Assembly: GCF_913777625.1 (NCBI RefSeq)
Contig: NZ_CAJYTI010000023.1
Span: 1-64,000 of the forward strand
Reading direction: 5' to 3'
Length of the DNA: 64,000 bases
Origin: an uncultured Sphingomonas sp.
Lineage (GTDB): Bacteria > Pseudomonadota > Alphaproteobacteria > Sphingomonadales > Sphingomonadaceae
A model generated the notes under the pieces. It searched no databases. It was not told the DNA's origin and was given only the letters and a program-made list of their open reading frames with translations. The position numbers and the translations under genes are program-made. Shown here piece by piece: positions 10,090 through 17,425 of this stretch (position 1 is its first letter; every line of letters starts with the position of its first letter).

Positions 10090-10437
10090 ATGCTCGCCCG
10101 AACACTGATGATCGCAGCGCTATTGGCCGCCGAGCCCGGGTTCCCGGCACCCGAACCCGCCCGCGGATCGCGGGCCGCACCCAGCCGCCCCGTGGGGCAA
10201 GACGGCGAAGACATCGTCGTCACCGGCGCGCGCCTGCGCACGACCAAAATAGACTATCGTCAGCGCGGCCCCCGCATCCTCTATTGCGGCCCGCGCGACG
10301 AGCGACAGGACGCCAGATCCGTCGCAACGATTTGCGATTTCCTGGAAACCTGTGCGCTCGGCGGCGCGCGGGCGCCCGGCACGCTGGCAGACTGCGTGGA
10401 GGCGAAGATCGCCGCCCGCAGCCGGCGCCGGGACTGA
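10090..10437 (+). CDS. Small secreted hypothetical protein with an IVVTG motif
   Basis: The 115-residue protein starts with a short signal-peptide-like segment (MLARTLMIAALLAAEPGFPA). The mature part carries GEDIVVTGARL, the motif usually found just after the signal peptide of sphingomonad TonB-dependent receptors, but no plug or barrel follows. Three cysteines (YCG, TICDF, ETCAL) plus one near the end (LADCVEAK) could form disulfides. The ATG at 10090 has GAGGGG upstream. It lies 27 bp after the STAS-like gene, so the two may be co-transcribed. I do not recognise the family. Confidence 0.7.
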   Translation: MLARTLMIAALLAAEPGFPAPEPARGSRAAPSRPVGQDGEDIVVTGARLRTTKIDYRQRGPRILYCGPRDERQDARSVATICDFLETCALGGARAPGTLADCVEAKIAARSRRRD

Positions 10438-10457
10438 CGCGCGCCCCGCTCGCCATC

Positions 10458-11267
10458 TCAGAACAGGATCGCGCCCCCCGTCACCAGCCGGAAGTCCGGC
10501 GAGTTATGGTTCAGACCAGCCACGGCCAGCACGTCGAACTGGAGCACCTTGGTCGGCCGCCATGCGGTCGACAATGCCGCGAGCGCATGGGTCTCGTGCC
10601 CCTGCGGATCCTGATCGCGCTCCAGCGAGACTTCGGCAGTGGTCGTCACCCTCTCGCTAAACTTGTACCGCAAGCTGGTGATACCGCTGTAGGCGAAGTG
10701 GCTCCCGGCGCCGCTCTGGTTTGCGGCGGCGTCGGCTTCGCCGGTGAAGGCGACCGCCACCTTTTCGGTCAAATTATACTGCACCGGCACGATCACCCCG
10801 GCGCCCCAGGTGCCGTCGCCGATCGGATATTTGCCCGTCGGCGCCGTGACGAATGCCTCGACGCCGGCGGAGAAAGGCCTGCCCTTCTCGCCCGCGAGAT
10901 GCTGGCGGACGGCGAAGCGCAGGTCGCCCGTGCCGCGGATTGTGTCGATCCCGCCGCTGGCCTTGTCGCGCGTGCGATCCTGGCCATAGGCGGTCCAGCC
11001 CAGCTGGACCTCGGTCTTCGATGCGACCCCGACGCGCAGCAGCAGATCTGCCGCGGCGATGCGGTCCTCGCGCTGGTCGGGCTGGTCGTCGCGCTCCCAA
11101 TCGAGGAACGACGCCTCGACATGTACCCGCCCGGGCTCGGTGGTACAGCTCGACCCGCCGATGCTCGGCCGGGTCGGGCAGAAACGCGGATCGTCGTCGG
11201 CCAGGGCCGACCCCGCTGCGAGCAATGCGCTCGCGGCCATCCCCACGTTGCAAACTGTCCGCCGCAT
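10458..11267 (-). CDS. Outer membrane protein, MetA/phenol-degradation transporter-like
   Basis: This 269-residue exported protein has a signal peptide (cleavage after GSALA, residue 23). It is rich in alternating beta strands and ends in a phenylalanine-terminated strand (TGGAILF), as outer membrane barrels do. The repeated patterns (GDLRFAVRQHL, VTAPTGKYPIGDGTWG, VPVQYNLTEK) match the MetA-pathway-of-phenol-degradation transporter-like family. The ATG has a GGGGGG stretch four to five bases upstream. It stands alone on the minus strand, downstream of the OsmC genes by 56 bp. The substrate is unknown. Confidence 0.75.
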   Translation of the reverse strand: MRRTVCNVGMAASALLAAGSALADDDPRFCPTRPSIGGSSCTTEPGRVHVEASFLDWERDDQPDQREDRIAAADLLLRVGVASKTEVQLGWTAYGQDRTRDKASGGIDTIRGTGDLRFAVRQHLAGEKGRPFSAGVEAFVTAPTGKYPIGDGTWGAGVIVPVQYNLTEKVAVAFTGEADAAANQSGAGSHFAYSGITSLRYKFSERVTTTAEVSLERDQDPQGHETHALAALSTAWRPTKVLQFDVLAVAGLNHNSPDFRLVTGGAILF

Positions 11268-11323
11268 GTCGCCCCCCTGGCTCGTTATGGGGGCCCAACG
11301 AGGCGTGTTACAAATTGTTTCGC

Positions 11324-11806
11324 TCAGCCGTCGCGGATGGCGTGCTCAAGGTCTGCGGCATGGGCAGCCGCCGGTTCGGTCGGTGCGGCGGCGTCCGCAA
11401 GTTCGGTCTCGACGCGTGCGCCGCCGGTGAGCGTGCGGTGTACCGGGCAACGATCGGCGATCTCGAGCAGCCGTGCGCGTTGCGCGTCGTCGAGGTCGCC
11501 CTCGATCTCGATCCGCCGGGTGAACAGGTCCGCGGGCACGATGCCGGCCTGGCGCTGGTGCCCGGCGAGCGTCCGGAAGCCGGTCACCGGCCAGCCCTTC
11601 TGCAGCGCATAGACGCGCAGCGTCATCGTGGTGCAGGCAGCTAGCGCAGAGGCAAGCATCTGATAGGGCGTCGGGCCCGATCCGAGGCCGCCGACCGATA
11701 CCGGTTCGTCGAGCATCAGCGCCACGCCCGCGACCTGCACCGCCACCTGGAACTTGCCCGCCCCCGTATCGCGCGCCACCGCGTCCAGGGCCACTTCGCT
11801 GCTCAT
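11324..11806 (-). CDS. OsmC family protein (both redox cysteines present)
   Basis: OsmC/Ohr proteins detoxify organic hydroperoxides with a peroxidatic/resolving cysteine pair. In this 160-residue product both are present: C58 in ALAACTTMTLRVY and C120 in IADRCPVHRTL. The ATG (11804-11806) overlaps the stop of the upstream osmC-like gene as ATGA, so translation is coupled. A roughly 20-residue Ala-rich tail extends beyond the fold. It is the last gene of a three-gene minus-strand operon that diverges from doxX and is preceded by regulatory element B. Activity on organic peroxides is inferred from family and cysteines. Confidence 0.92.
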   Translation of the reverse strand: MSSEVALDAVARDTGAGKFQVAVQVAGVALMLDEPVSVGGLGSGPTPYQMLASALAACTTMTLRVYALQKGWPVTGFRTLAGHQRQAGIVPADLFTRRIEIEGDLDDAQRARLLEIADRCPVHRTLTGGARVETELADAAAPTEPAAAHAADLEHAIRDG

Positions 11807-12198
11807 GCCGTCTGCTCCGCCAGTTGCGTTTCGATGGCGATACCCTGCTTGAGCGTGAGCGTCACCGGCGTCCGTTCCGCGATCTCGGCCAGCCGAGCAC
11901 GTCCCGCCGCGTCCGGGCCGGCGATGGTCAGCGTCCGCTTGATGCGGCGCGCATCGGGCGTGCCGAGGATCCGCAGATCCACCTCCAGCGAATCGATCCG
12001 CCAGCCCTTGCGATCGGCATACATGCGCAGCGTCATCGCCGTGCAAGCGCCCAGCGCCGCGAGCAGCAGGTCATAGGGCGCGGGCCCCGCATCGTGGCCG
12101 CCATTGCCCGGCGGCTCGTCGGCGAGGATCGGGTGGCGGCCGGCCTGGATGCGGGTTTCCAGCAGGTCGGGGCCGATATGGGCGGTGGCATGGGCCAT
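11803..12198 (-). CDS. OsmC family protein lacking the second cysteine
   Basis: The product is a 131-residue OsmC-fold protein. The first cysteine is kept (C52 in LGACTAMTLRMY), but the second site reads AERTPVTLTL, with Thr110 where the partner in the next gene has Cys. It therefore cannot run the usual two-cysteine peroxide cycle on its own. The start ATG (12196-12198) has GGAG upstream. Its 3' end overlaps the intact paralogue by 4 bp. The coupled pair could form a heterodimer, since OsmC proteins are dimers with active sites at the interface; that is inference. Confidence 0.9.
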   Translation of the reverse strand: MAHATAHIGPDLLETRIQAGRHPILADEPPGNGGHDAGPAPYDLLLAALGACTAMTLRMYADRKGWRIDSLEVDLRILGTPDARRIKRTLTIAGPDAAGRARLAEIAERTPVTLTLKQGIAIETQLAEQTA

Positions 12199-12210
12199 GA
12201 CGGTCGCTCC

Positions 12211-12525
12211 TCAGATTGCCAGCAGCGCGATCGCTTCGATCTGCGCGGGGTTGAAGCCGTGGTCGGCCAGCATCGGCACCAGATCGGCGGCAGGGGTGCG
12301 CTGGCGCCGCGTGATGCAGACGAACTGGCGGATAGCCTCCAGCCGCGGGTTGGCGAGGGGGGTCGGCCGCCGCAAACCGAACAGCGTGTCCGCAATGCGG
12401 CCGAGCAGCGACGGGGACCGGGTACCCGAAAGGGCGCTGCAGCCGCAGTCCGCCGCGTCCTGGAACGCGACCGATATGGCAGCCCATTCGATCTGGCTGA
12501 GCTGGGGTGCGGTGTGACGATCCAT
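12211..12525 (-). CDS. Hypothetical protein with an AhpD/CMD-like helical tail
   Basis: This 104-residue protein is the first gene of the osmC operon, 12 bp before the next start. The ATG has a strong GGAGG site. The C-terminal half (RLEAIRQFVCITRRQRTPAADLVPMLADHGFNPAQIEAIALLA, positions about 62-103) resembles the final helices of carboxymuconolactone decarboxylase/AhpD-type proteins, but the CxxC active site of AhpD is absent; only CGC (about 27-29) and one Cys in QFVC are present. It may be a degenerate partner of the OsmC proteins. The function is not established. Confidence 0.7.
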   Translation of the reverse strand: MDRHTAPQLSQIEWAAISVAFQDAADCGCSALSGTRSPSLLGRIADTLFGLRRPTPLANPRLEAIRQFVCITRRQRTPAADLVPMLADHGFNPAQIEAIALLAI

Positions 12526-12563
12526 CGAAGCCTCCTGTGTTGGCCCCTTGCTAGCGCGGCACC

Positions 12564-12639
12564 GCTATTCCGATCAGCCGGATAGTTTCGACGCTATCGT
12601 TCGAGGAAATCGAATAGCCTCTTTTCTAATTCCTCGAAC
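12564..12639. promoter_or_regulatory. Divergent osmC-operon/doxX regulatory region with element B and a 10-bp inverted repeat
   Basis: 12569-12614 is the second copy of the 46-bp element seen at 8632-8677. It is followed by an exact inverted repeat: GTTCGAGGAA (12599-12608) and TTCCTCGAAC (12630-12639), with centres 31 bp apart, about three helical turns. GATAG/CTATC (12581-12585, 12594-12598) and GCTATTC/GAATAGC (12564-12570, 12612-12618) add further dyads. The position between two divergent gene sets fits an operator for the nearby LysR protein. Confidence 0.6.
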
Positions 12640-12741
12640 ATGTGGGACGATTTTATTCCAGTTAACCTGCCACTCCCTCGGGACCATGTTCGGGTCACCA
12701 GGCGAAGCAGATCGGCCCCCGCCCTATCTCGGAGACACATC

Positions 12742-13161
12742 ATGGCTACCGCACCCCTCCCCACCGCCACCACCCCCACCAACGTTCAGTCGGCGCTGCC
12801 GCTGGTCGGCCGGATCGGCATTGCGGCGATCTTCCTGCTCAGCGGCCTGTCGAAGCTCGCCGCGCCTGCCGCGACGATCGGCTATATCGCCTCGTCGGGC
12901 CTGCCGCTGCCGCAGCTCGGCTTCGCCATCGCCCTGCTCGTAGAGCTCGGCGGCAGCATCGCGCTGATCCTCGGCTATCGCACCCGCATTGTCGCCGCGA
13001 TTCTGGCCGCCTTCTCGGTGGCGACGGCGCTCGCGTTCCACGCCGCGCTGGGCGACCAGAACCAGTTCATCAATTTCTTCAAGAACATCGCGATGGCCGG
13101 CGGCCTGCTGCAGATCGTCGCCTTCGGGGCAGGCGGCTGGAGCATCGACGCTCGCCGCTGA
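12742..13161 (+). CDS. DoxX family membrane protein
   Basis: The 139-residue product has four transmembrane helices, at about residues 20-40, 52-72, 75-97 and 108-130. It has the DoxX-type first helix (VGRIGIAAIFLLSGLSKL) and the ending QNQFINFFKNIAMAGGLLQIVAFGAG. DoxX proteins sit in the inner membrane and are often linked with thiol/redox stress and pirin or rhodanese genes; the exact activity is unsettled. The ATG at 12742 has GGAGAC upstream. It is divergent from the osmC operon behind the shared element, and a clear terminator follows. Confidence 0.93.
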   Translation: MATAPLPTATTPTNVQSALPLVGRIGIAAIFLLSGLSKLAAPAATIGYIASSGLPLPQLGFAIALLVELGGSIALILGYRTRIVAAILAAFSVATALAFHAALGDQNQFINFFKNIAMAGGLLQIVAFGAGGWSIDARR

Positions 13162-13179
13162 ACGGACGTCGGTCGCATG

Positions 13180-13212
13180 AAAGGGGGTCGCACGGTCGTG
13201 CGGCCCCTTTTT
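13180..13212 (+). terminator. Intrinsic terminator of doxX
   Basis: An A-rich/G-rich arm (AAAGGGG, from 13180) and CGCACG pair with CGTGCG and CCCCTTTTT (13197-13212). This gives a strong GC stem ending in a T run 19 bp after the doxX stop. Confidence 0.85.
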
Positions 13213-13282
13213 GCCATCCCCATCCATCGTACAGGCGACCAGCCGCCGGGGCTCCGCTAGAAACGCAGGCGAGGAGCTCGCC

Positions 13283-13591
13283 ATGACCCGCTGCACGCAC
13301 ATGAACGCCGAGACGGTCCGCGCGGTAACCCCCAGCGCCAAGGGCTGCGAGGAGTGCCTCAAGACCGGCAGCTGGTGGGTGCATCTGCGGCTGTGCCGAG
13401 AATGCGGCCATGTCGGCTGCTGCGACCAGTCGCCCAACCGCCACGCCACCGCCCATTTCCACGAGACCGGCCATCCGATCATGGAAGGCTATGACCCGCC
13501 CGAAGGCTGGGGCTGGTGCTATGCCGACGGCATCGAGGTGGACCTGCCGGACCAGACGCCGCAGATCGGGCCGATTCCCCGCTTCTTCTGA
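13283..13591 (+). CDS. UBP-type zinc finger domain protein
   Basis: This 102-residue protein is almost entirely a ZnF-UBP domain. The ligands are all visible: C4/H6, C22/C25, C38/C41, C46-C47, H54, H58 and the H64 of HFHETGHP. In eukaryotes the fold binds the C-terminus of ubiquitin; the role of free-standing bacterial copies is unknown. The ATG at 13283 has GAGGAG seven bases upstream. It precedes the GPH symporter by 5 bp, which suggests read-through, though the functions look unrelated. Confidence 0.9.
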   Translation: MTRCTHMNAETVRAVTPSAKGCEECLKTGSWWVHLRLCRECGHVGCCDQSPNRHATAHFHETGHPIMEGYDPPEGWGWCYADGIEVDLPDQTPQIGPIPRFF

Positions 13592-13596
13592 CCTGC

Positions 13597-14931
13597 ATGG
13601 ACAGCCGGCCGCCGCGCGCTAAGAGCGGCAGCCATGGCCTTTCCGGTTCTCCCGGCGTGATCGACCCGCCGCCCCCTGCCCGCAGCGCGATGCTGCTGTT
13701 CGGCGCAGGCGACTTTGCGTTCAATCTCTACTGGCAGGCAGTCAATCTCTACCTGCTGTTCTTCTATATCGACACGCTGCGACTGGCGCCGGCATTGGCC
13801 GGCTCGCTGTTCCTGATCGGCGCGGTCTGGGACGGGGTGGCCGATTTCGTCGCGGGCGTCGTCGCCGAGCGGATGCGGCGGCCCTATCGCTGGCTGATCG
13901 GCTGGGGGGCGTTGCCGCTCGGGCTCAGCTTCGTCGCGATGTTCACCGTTCCGGCCGGCGCCTGGGGCATCGCCCTGGCGGGGCAGCTCGCATTCCGCAC
14001 GCTCTACGCTTTCACCAACATTCCCTATTCGGCCTGGACCACCCGGCTGGCCGGGACCAGCGCCGAGCGTGCGCTGATCGCCGGGCTGCGGATGATCTTC
14101 GGGGCGATCGCCGCGACGCTGGTCGCGGGCATCCTGCCGACGCTCGTGGCACGGTTCGGCAGCTATGCGGCGGCGAGCGCGCTGCTCGCCGCGCTCGGCG
14201 TGCCGCCGCTGCTCGCGATCGCCTGGCGCGTGCCGGAGCACCGTCCGCCGCCAGCTGCTGCGCCCCGCCCCCGCATCGGCCCGGCACTGGCGCTGCTTGC
14301 CCGCAACCGCGCGTTCGTGGCGCTCAACCTGGCCGCCGCGGCCGGTGCGGCGGCGGCGGCGCTGACCACCCAGTCGGTGCTCTATTATTTCCGCTATGTC
14401 CTGGCCGACGGCCCTGCCGGGCCGCGCGCGCTGGCCGCGATGGCCTTCGCCAGCCTCGTCGCGACCCCGCTGTGGACGATCGCCGCCCGTCGCGCCGGCG
14501 CCCGGGGTGCCTGGCTGATCGCCTGCGGGCTCGCGCTCGCCGTGCCCGCCGGCTTCGTACTGCTCCCAGCGCCAGGGGTGGCGGCGACGACACTGTTCCT
14601 GCTCGGCATGCAGGTGGCCTTTGCCGGGTTCGGCCTCGCGGCGTGGACGCTGCTGCCGGACAGCGTCGACTGGGGCGCAGCGCGGAGCGGCGTGCGCGTC
14701 GAAGCCATCGCCTTCGGCACCTTCGCGCTGGCCCAGAAGGCGGCGCTTGCGGCCGCCGGCTTCGCGATCGGCGCGATCTACCAGGCCAATGGCTTCGTCG
14801 CCGGCGCGCCGCAGGGCGCGGCAAGCCTGGCGGCGATCCGCTGGCTGATGCTGGCGGGACCGGCACTGCTGCTGCTCGCGGCACTGGCGGCCGTGGTGGC
14901 GCTGCCGCTGCGGCGAGAGACGATCGCCTAG
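13597..14931 (+). CDS. MFS transporter, GPH (glycoside-pentoside-hexuronide:cation symporter) family
   Basis: The product is a 444-residue polytopic inner membrane protein with about 12 hydrophobic helices. The first helix region GAGDFAFNLYWQAVNLYLLFFY and the loop AFTNIPYSAW are GPH-family hallmarks. Such carriers take up mono- or disaccharides with H+ or Na+. The start is uncertain: ATG 13597, 5 bp after the zinc-finger gene, has no good ribosome site, and GTG 13657 is an alternative. It lies back to back with the GH3 gene, so import of released sugars into the same pathway is a reasonable inference. Confidence 0.88.
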   Translation: MDSRPPRAKSGSHGLSGSPGVIDPPPPARSAMLLFGAGDFAFNLYWQAVNLYLLFFYIDTLRLAPALAGSLFLIGAVWDGVADFVAGVVAERMRRPYRWLIGWGALPLGLSFVAMFTVPAGAWGIALAGQLAFRTLYAFTNIPYSAWTTRLAGTSAERALIAGLRMIFGAIAATLVAGILPTLVARFGSYAAASALLAALGVPPLLAIAWRVPEHRPPPAAAPRPRIGPALALLARNRAFVALNLAAAAGAAAAALTTQSVLYYFRYVLADGPAGPRALAAMAFASLVATPLWTIAARRAGARGAWLIACGLALAVPAGFVLLPAPGVAATTLFLLGMQVAFAGFGLAAWTLLPDSVDWGAARSGVRVEAIAFGTFALAQKAALAAAGFAIGAIYQANGFVAGAPQGAASLAAIRWLMLAGPALLLLAALAAVVALPLRRETIA

Positions 14932-14963
14932 CGCGTCCTTCGCGCAGGGCGAAAGGACGCGCT
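14930..14963. terminator. Bidirectional stem-loop between convergent genes
   Basis: AGCGCGTCCTTCGC (14930-14943) pairs with GCGAAAGGACGCGCT (14949-14963) with one bulged base, giving a 14-bp stem that starts within the symporter stop codon. A small GCTAA/TTAGC hairpin (14967-14979) follows before the GH3 stop at 14982. It probably ends transcription in both directions; no U tract is present. Confidence 0.6.
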
Positions 14964-14981
14964 ATTGCTAATCGTTAGCCT

Positions 14982-17270
14982 TCAAACCAGCGCAAAACTG
15001 CCCGAAACGCCCTCCGCCTCGGCCGAGGGGGCAATCCACAGCCGGAAGGTCCCAGGCTCGACCGTCGGCTTCATCGCCTGGCCGATGAAGAGCAGGTCGG
15101 CGCGAGTGAGCGTGAACTCGACGCGCTTCCGCTCGCCCGGCTTCAGCGCCACGCCGCGGAACGCCTTCAGCTCGCGGACCGGGCGAGTGACGCTCGCCGC
15201 TACGTCGCGAATGTAGAGCTGGACGACTTCCTCGGCCGCGCGCGACCCGCGGTTCGTAATCGTCGCCGATACCGTGAGCTTGCCGTCCGCCGTCAGCTTG
15301 CCGCCGCCCAGGTCGAGGTCGCTGTAGACGATCTCCCCATAGGTAAGCCCGTGCCCGAACGGGAACAGCGCCTCGTTCGGGAATTCGCGATAATGGGTCT
15401 TGTATTCCTGCAGCGGCCCCGCCGGGTTGGGGCGGCCGGTGGACTTGTGGTCGTAATGATAGGGTTCCTGCCCGGTCGCCTGCGGGAAGGAGACCGGCAG
15501 CCGCGCCGAGGGGCCGACGACGCCGAACAGCACGTCGGCGATCGCCGGACCGTCCTGCGAGCCGAGGAACCAGGTGACCAGGATCGCCGGGGCCTTGCGC
15601 ACCGCGCCCTCCAGCGCCAGCGCGCGGCCGTTGCGGAGCAGCACGACGATCGGCTTGCCGGTCGCTGCCACCGCTTCGGCCAGCGCCATCTGCGCCGGCG
15701 GCACGACGATCGCGGAGCGCGACTGCGCCTCGCCGGACATGCGGGCATGCTCGCCCACCGCCAGCACCACCACGTCTGCCGCCCGCGCGGCCGCCACCGC
15801 TGCCTCGATCCCACCGGCGATCGGCCCGTCGAGGCCGGCGCCTTCGGTAACGCTCACCAGCGCCGGATCCGAAACCAGCGCCTTGACGCCGGTCGCCAGA
15901 TCGATCGCTTCCTTGTCCGTGCCATAGACGTTCCATGGCCCGATCTGGTCGTGCAGCCCGCCGGCGAACGGGCCGATCAGCGCGATCTTCTTGCCCGAGC
16001 GCGGCAGCGGCAGCAGCTGTCCCTCGTTCTTGAGCATCACGATCGAGCGCGCGCCCGCCTCGCGGGCGAGCGCCAGATGTTCGCGGGTGCGGACCCGCGC
16101 CTTCTCCCGCGCCGGATCGATGCGGCGGAACGGATCGTCGAACAGGCCGAGCTGCACCTTGAGCGCCAGCACCCGCCGCACCGCCTCGTCCAGCCGCGCC
16201 ATCGGCACCTCGCCCTTGGCGACGAGGTCCGGCAGGTGCTTGATGTAGAAGCCGCTCTGCATGCTCATGTCGACGCCGGCCAGGAAGGCCAGCTTCGTCG
16301 CCTCGCGCGCATCGGCGGCGAAGCCGTGCGCGATCAGCTCCTCGTCGGCGGTATAGTCGGAGACGACGACGCCGCCGAAGCCCCATTCGCGGCGCAGCAC
16401 TTGGGTGAGCAGCCATTCATTGGCGGTGGCGGGAATGCCCGAGAGTTCGTTGAACGAGGCCATCACCGTCGGCGCCCCCGCCGCGAGCGCGGCCTGGAAG
16501 GGCGGGAAATAGATCTCGCGGAGCGTCCGTTCCGAGATGTCGACCGTGTTGTAGTCGAGCCCCGCCTCCACCGCGCCATAGGCGGCGAAATGCTTGGCGC
16601 AGGCAGCGACCGCGTCGGCCGCCTCCAGCCCCTTCGCGCCCTGGAAACCGCGCACCCGGGCCGCCGCCATGAGCTTACCGAGCAGCACGTCCTCGCCGGC
16701 ACCTTCCACGCTGCGGCCCCAGCGGGCGTCGCGGGTGATGTCGACCATCGGCGCGAAGGTCCAGTCGATGCCCGCCGCCGCCGCCTCGACCGCAGCTGCC
16801 CGGGCGGTCCGCTCGGCGAGATCGGGATCGAAGCTGGCCGCCTCGCCCATCGGCACCGGGAAGACGGTGCGGAAGCCGTGGATCACGTCGGCGGCAAACA
16901 GCAGCGGGATCCGGAGCCGCGATTCGCGCATCGCTACGGTCTGCATCCGCTTGGCCATCGCCGCGCCGTTGCCGTTGAACACGCCGGTCAGCCGCCCGGC
17001 CCGGACCTCGGCCAGCTGGCCGTCGAAATTGGACGAAGCGCCCGCCGGATTGAGCGTCACCGCCGCCCCGCCGGACCAGGCCGCGGCCATCAGGGTGAGC
17101 TGCCCGGCCTTTTCCTCGACGGTCATCGTCGCGAGCAGCGACTCGACCGCGGCAGGCAGCTTTTGCGCCCCCGCCTGGAGCAGCATCGCCCGCGCCGGGC
17201 TCGCCGCCCAGGCCGCAGCGGCACTCGCCCCGATCAATACCGCACGCCGGGAAATTTGGCCGTCCTTCAC
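14982..17270 (-). CDS. Glycoside hydrolase family 3 beta-glucosidase (Tat-exported)
   Basis: This 762-residue GH3 enzyme has the two-domain barrel/sandwich core plus a C-terminal fibronectin-III-like domain. The nucleophile is D305 in VVVSDYTAD, and the substrate-binding KHF is at 226-228. The N-terminus is a twin-arginine signal (SRRAVLIGASAAAAWAASPARA), so the enzyme is exported folded to the periplasm. The GTG start (17268-17270) follows GAGGAA by five bases and places the signal at the very N-terminus; an upstream GTG at 17330 is less likely. It diverges from the LacI gene over a perfect palindromic operator. With the GH144-type enzyme it would finish a beta-glucan to glucose. Confidence 0.94.
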   Translation of the reverse strand: MKDGQISRRAVLIGASAAAAWAASPARAMLLQAGAQKLPAAVESLLATMTVEEKAGQLTLMAAAWSGGAAVTLNPAGASSNFDGQLAEVRAGRLTGVFNGNGAAMAKRMQTVAMRESRLRIPLLFAADVIHGFRTVFPVPMGEAASFDPDLAERTARAAAVEAAAAGIDWTFAPMVDITRDARWGRSVEGAGEDVLLGKLMAAARVRGFQGAKGLEAADAVAACAKHFAAYGAVEAGLDYNTVDISERTLREIYFPPFQAALAAGAPTVMASFNELSGIPATANEWLLTQVLRREWGFGGVVVSDYTADEELIAHGFAADAREATKLAFLAGVDMSMQSGFYIKHLPDLVAKGEVPMARLDEAVRRVLALKVQLGLFDDPFRRIDPAREKARVRTREHLALAREAGARSIVMLKNEGQLLPLPRSGKKIALIGPFAGGLHDQIGPWNVYGTDKEAIDLATGVKALVSDPALVSVTEGAGLDGPIAGGIEAAVAAARAADVVVLAVGEHARMSGEAQSRSAIVVPPAQMALAEAVAATGKPIVVLLRNGRALALEGAVRKAPAILVTWFLGSQDGPAIADVLFGVVGPSARLPVSFPQATGQEPYHYDHKSTGRPNPAGPLQEYKTHYREFPNEALFPFGHGLTYGEIVYSDLDLGGGKLTADGKLTVSATITNRGSRAAEEVVQLYIRDVAASVTRPVRELKAFRGVALKPGERKRVEFTLTRADLLFIGQAMKPTVEPGTFRLWIAPSAEAEGVSGSFALV

Positions 17271-17339
17271 GCGTTTCCTCCCTAAGCACGACCATCCTCC
17301 GGCCGCCCTATCATCCATGTTGCAAGTCACCCTTGCTTC

Positions 17340-17355
17340 ATGTAACCGGTTACAT
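17340..17355. promoter_or_regulatory. LacI-family operator, perfect 16-bp palindrome
   Basis: ATGTAACCGGTTACAT (17340-17355) is an exact palindrome with the central CG typical of LacI-family operators. It lies between the divergent GH3 (start 17270) and lacI-type (start 17426) genes and is the probable site through which that regulator controls both directions. Confidence 0.85.
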
Positions 17356-17425
17356 CAATAGGTTCATGCCGTCACCTGCAAAACGCACGGCGCGGACCGA
17401 GGATCGGGAGAGGACCAACCACGCC

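Noticed and set aside
17271..17330. Longer GH3 start at GTG 17330
   Set aside because: It would bury the Tat signal 20 residues inside; GTG 17270 has a better ribosome site.
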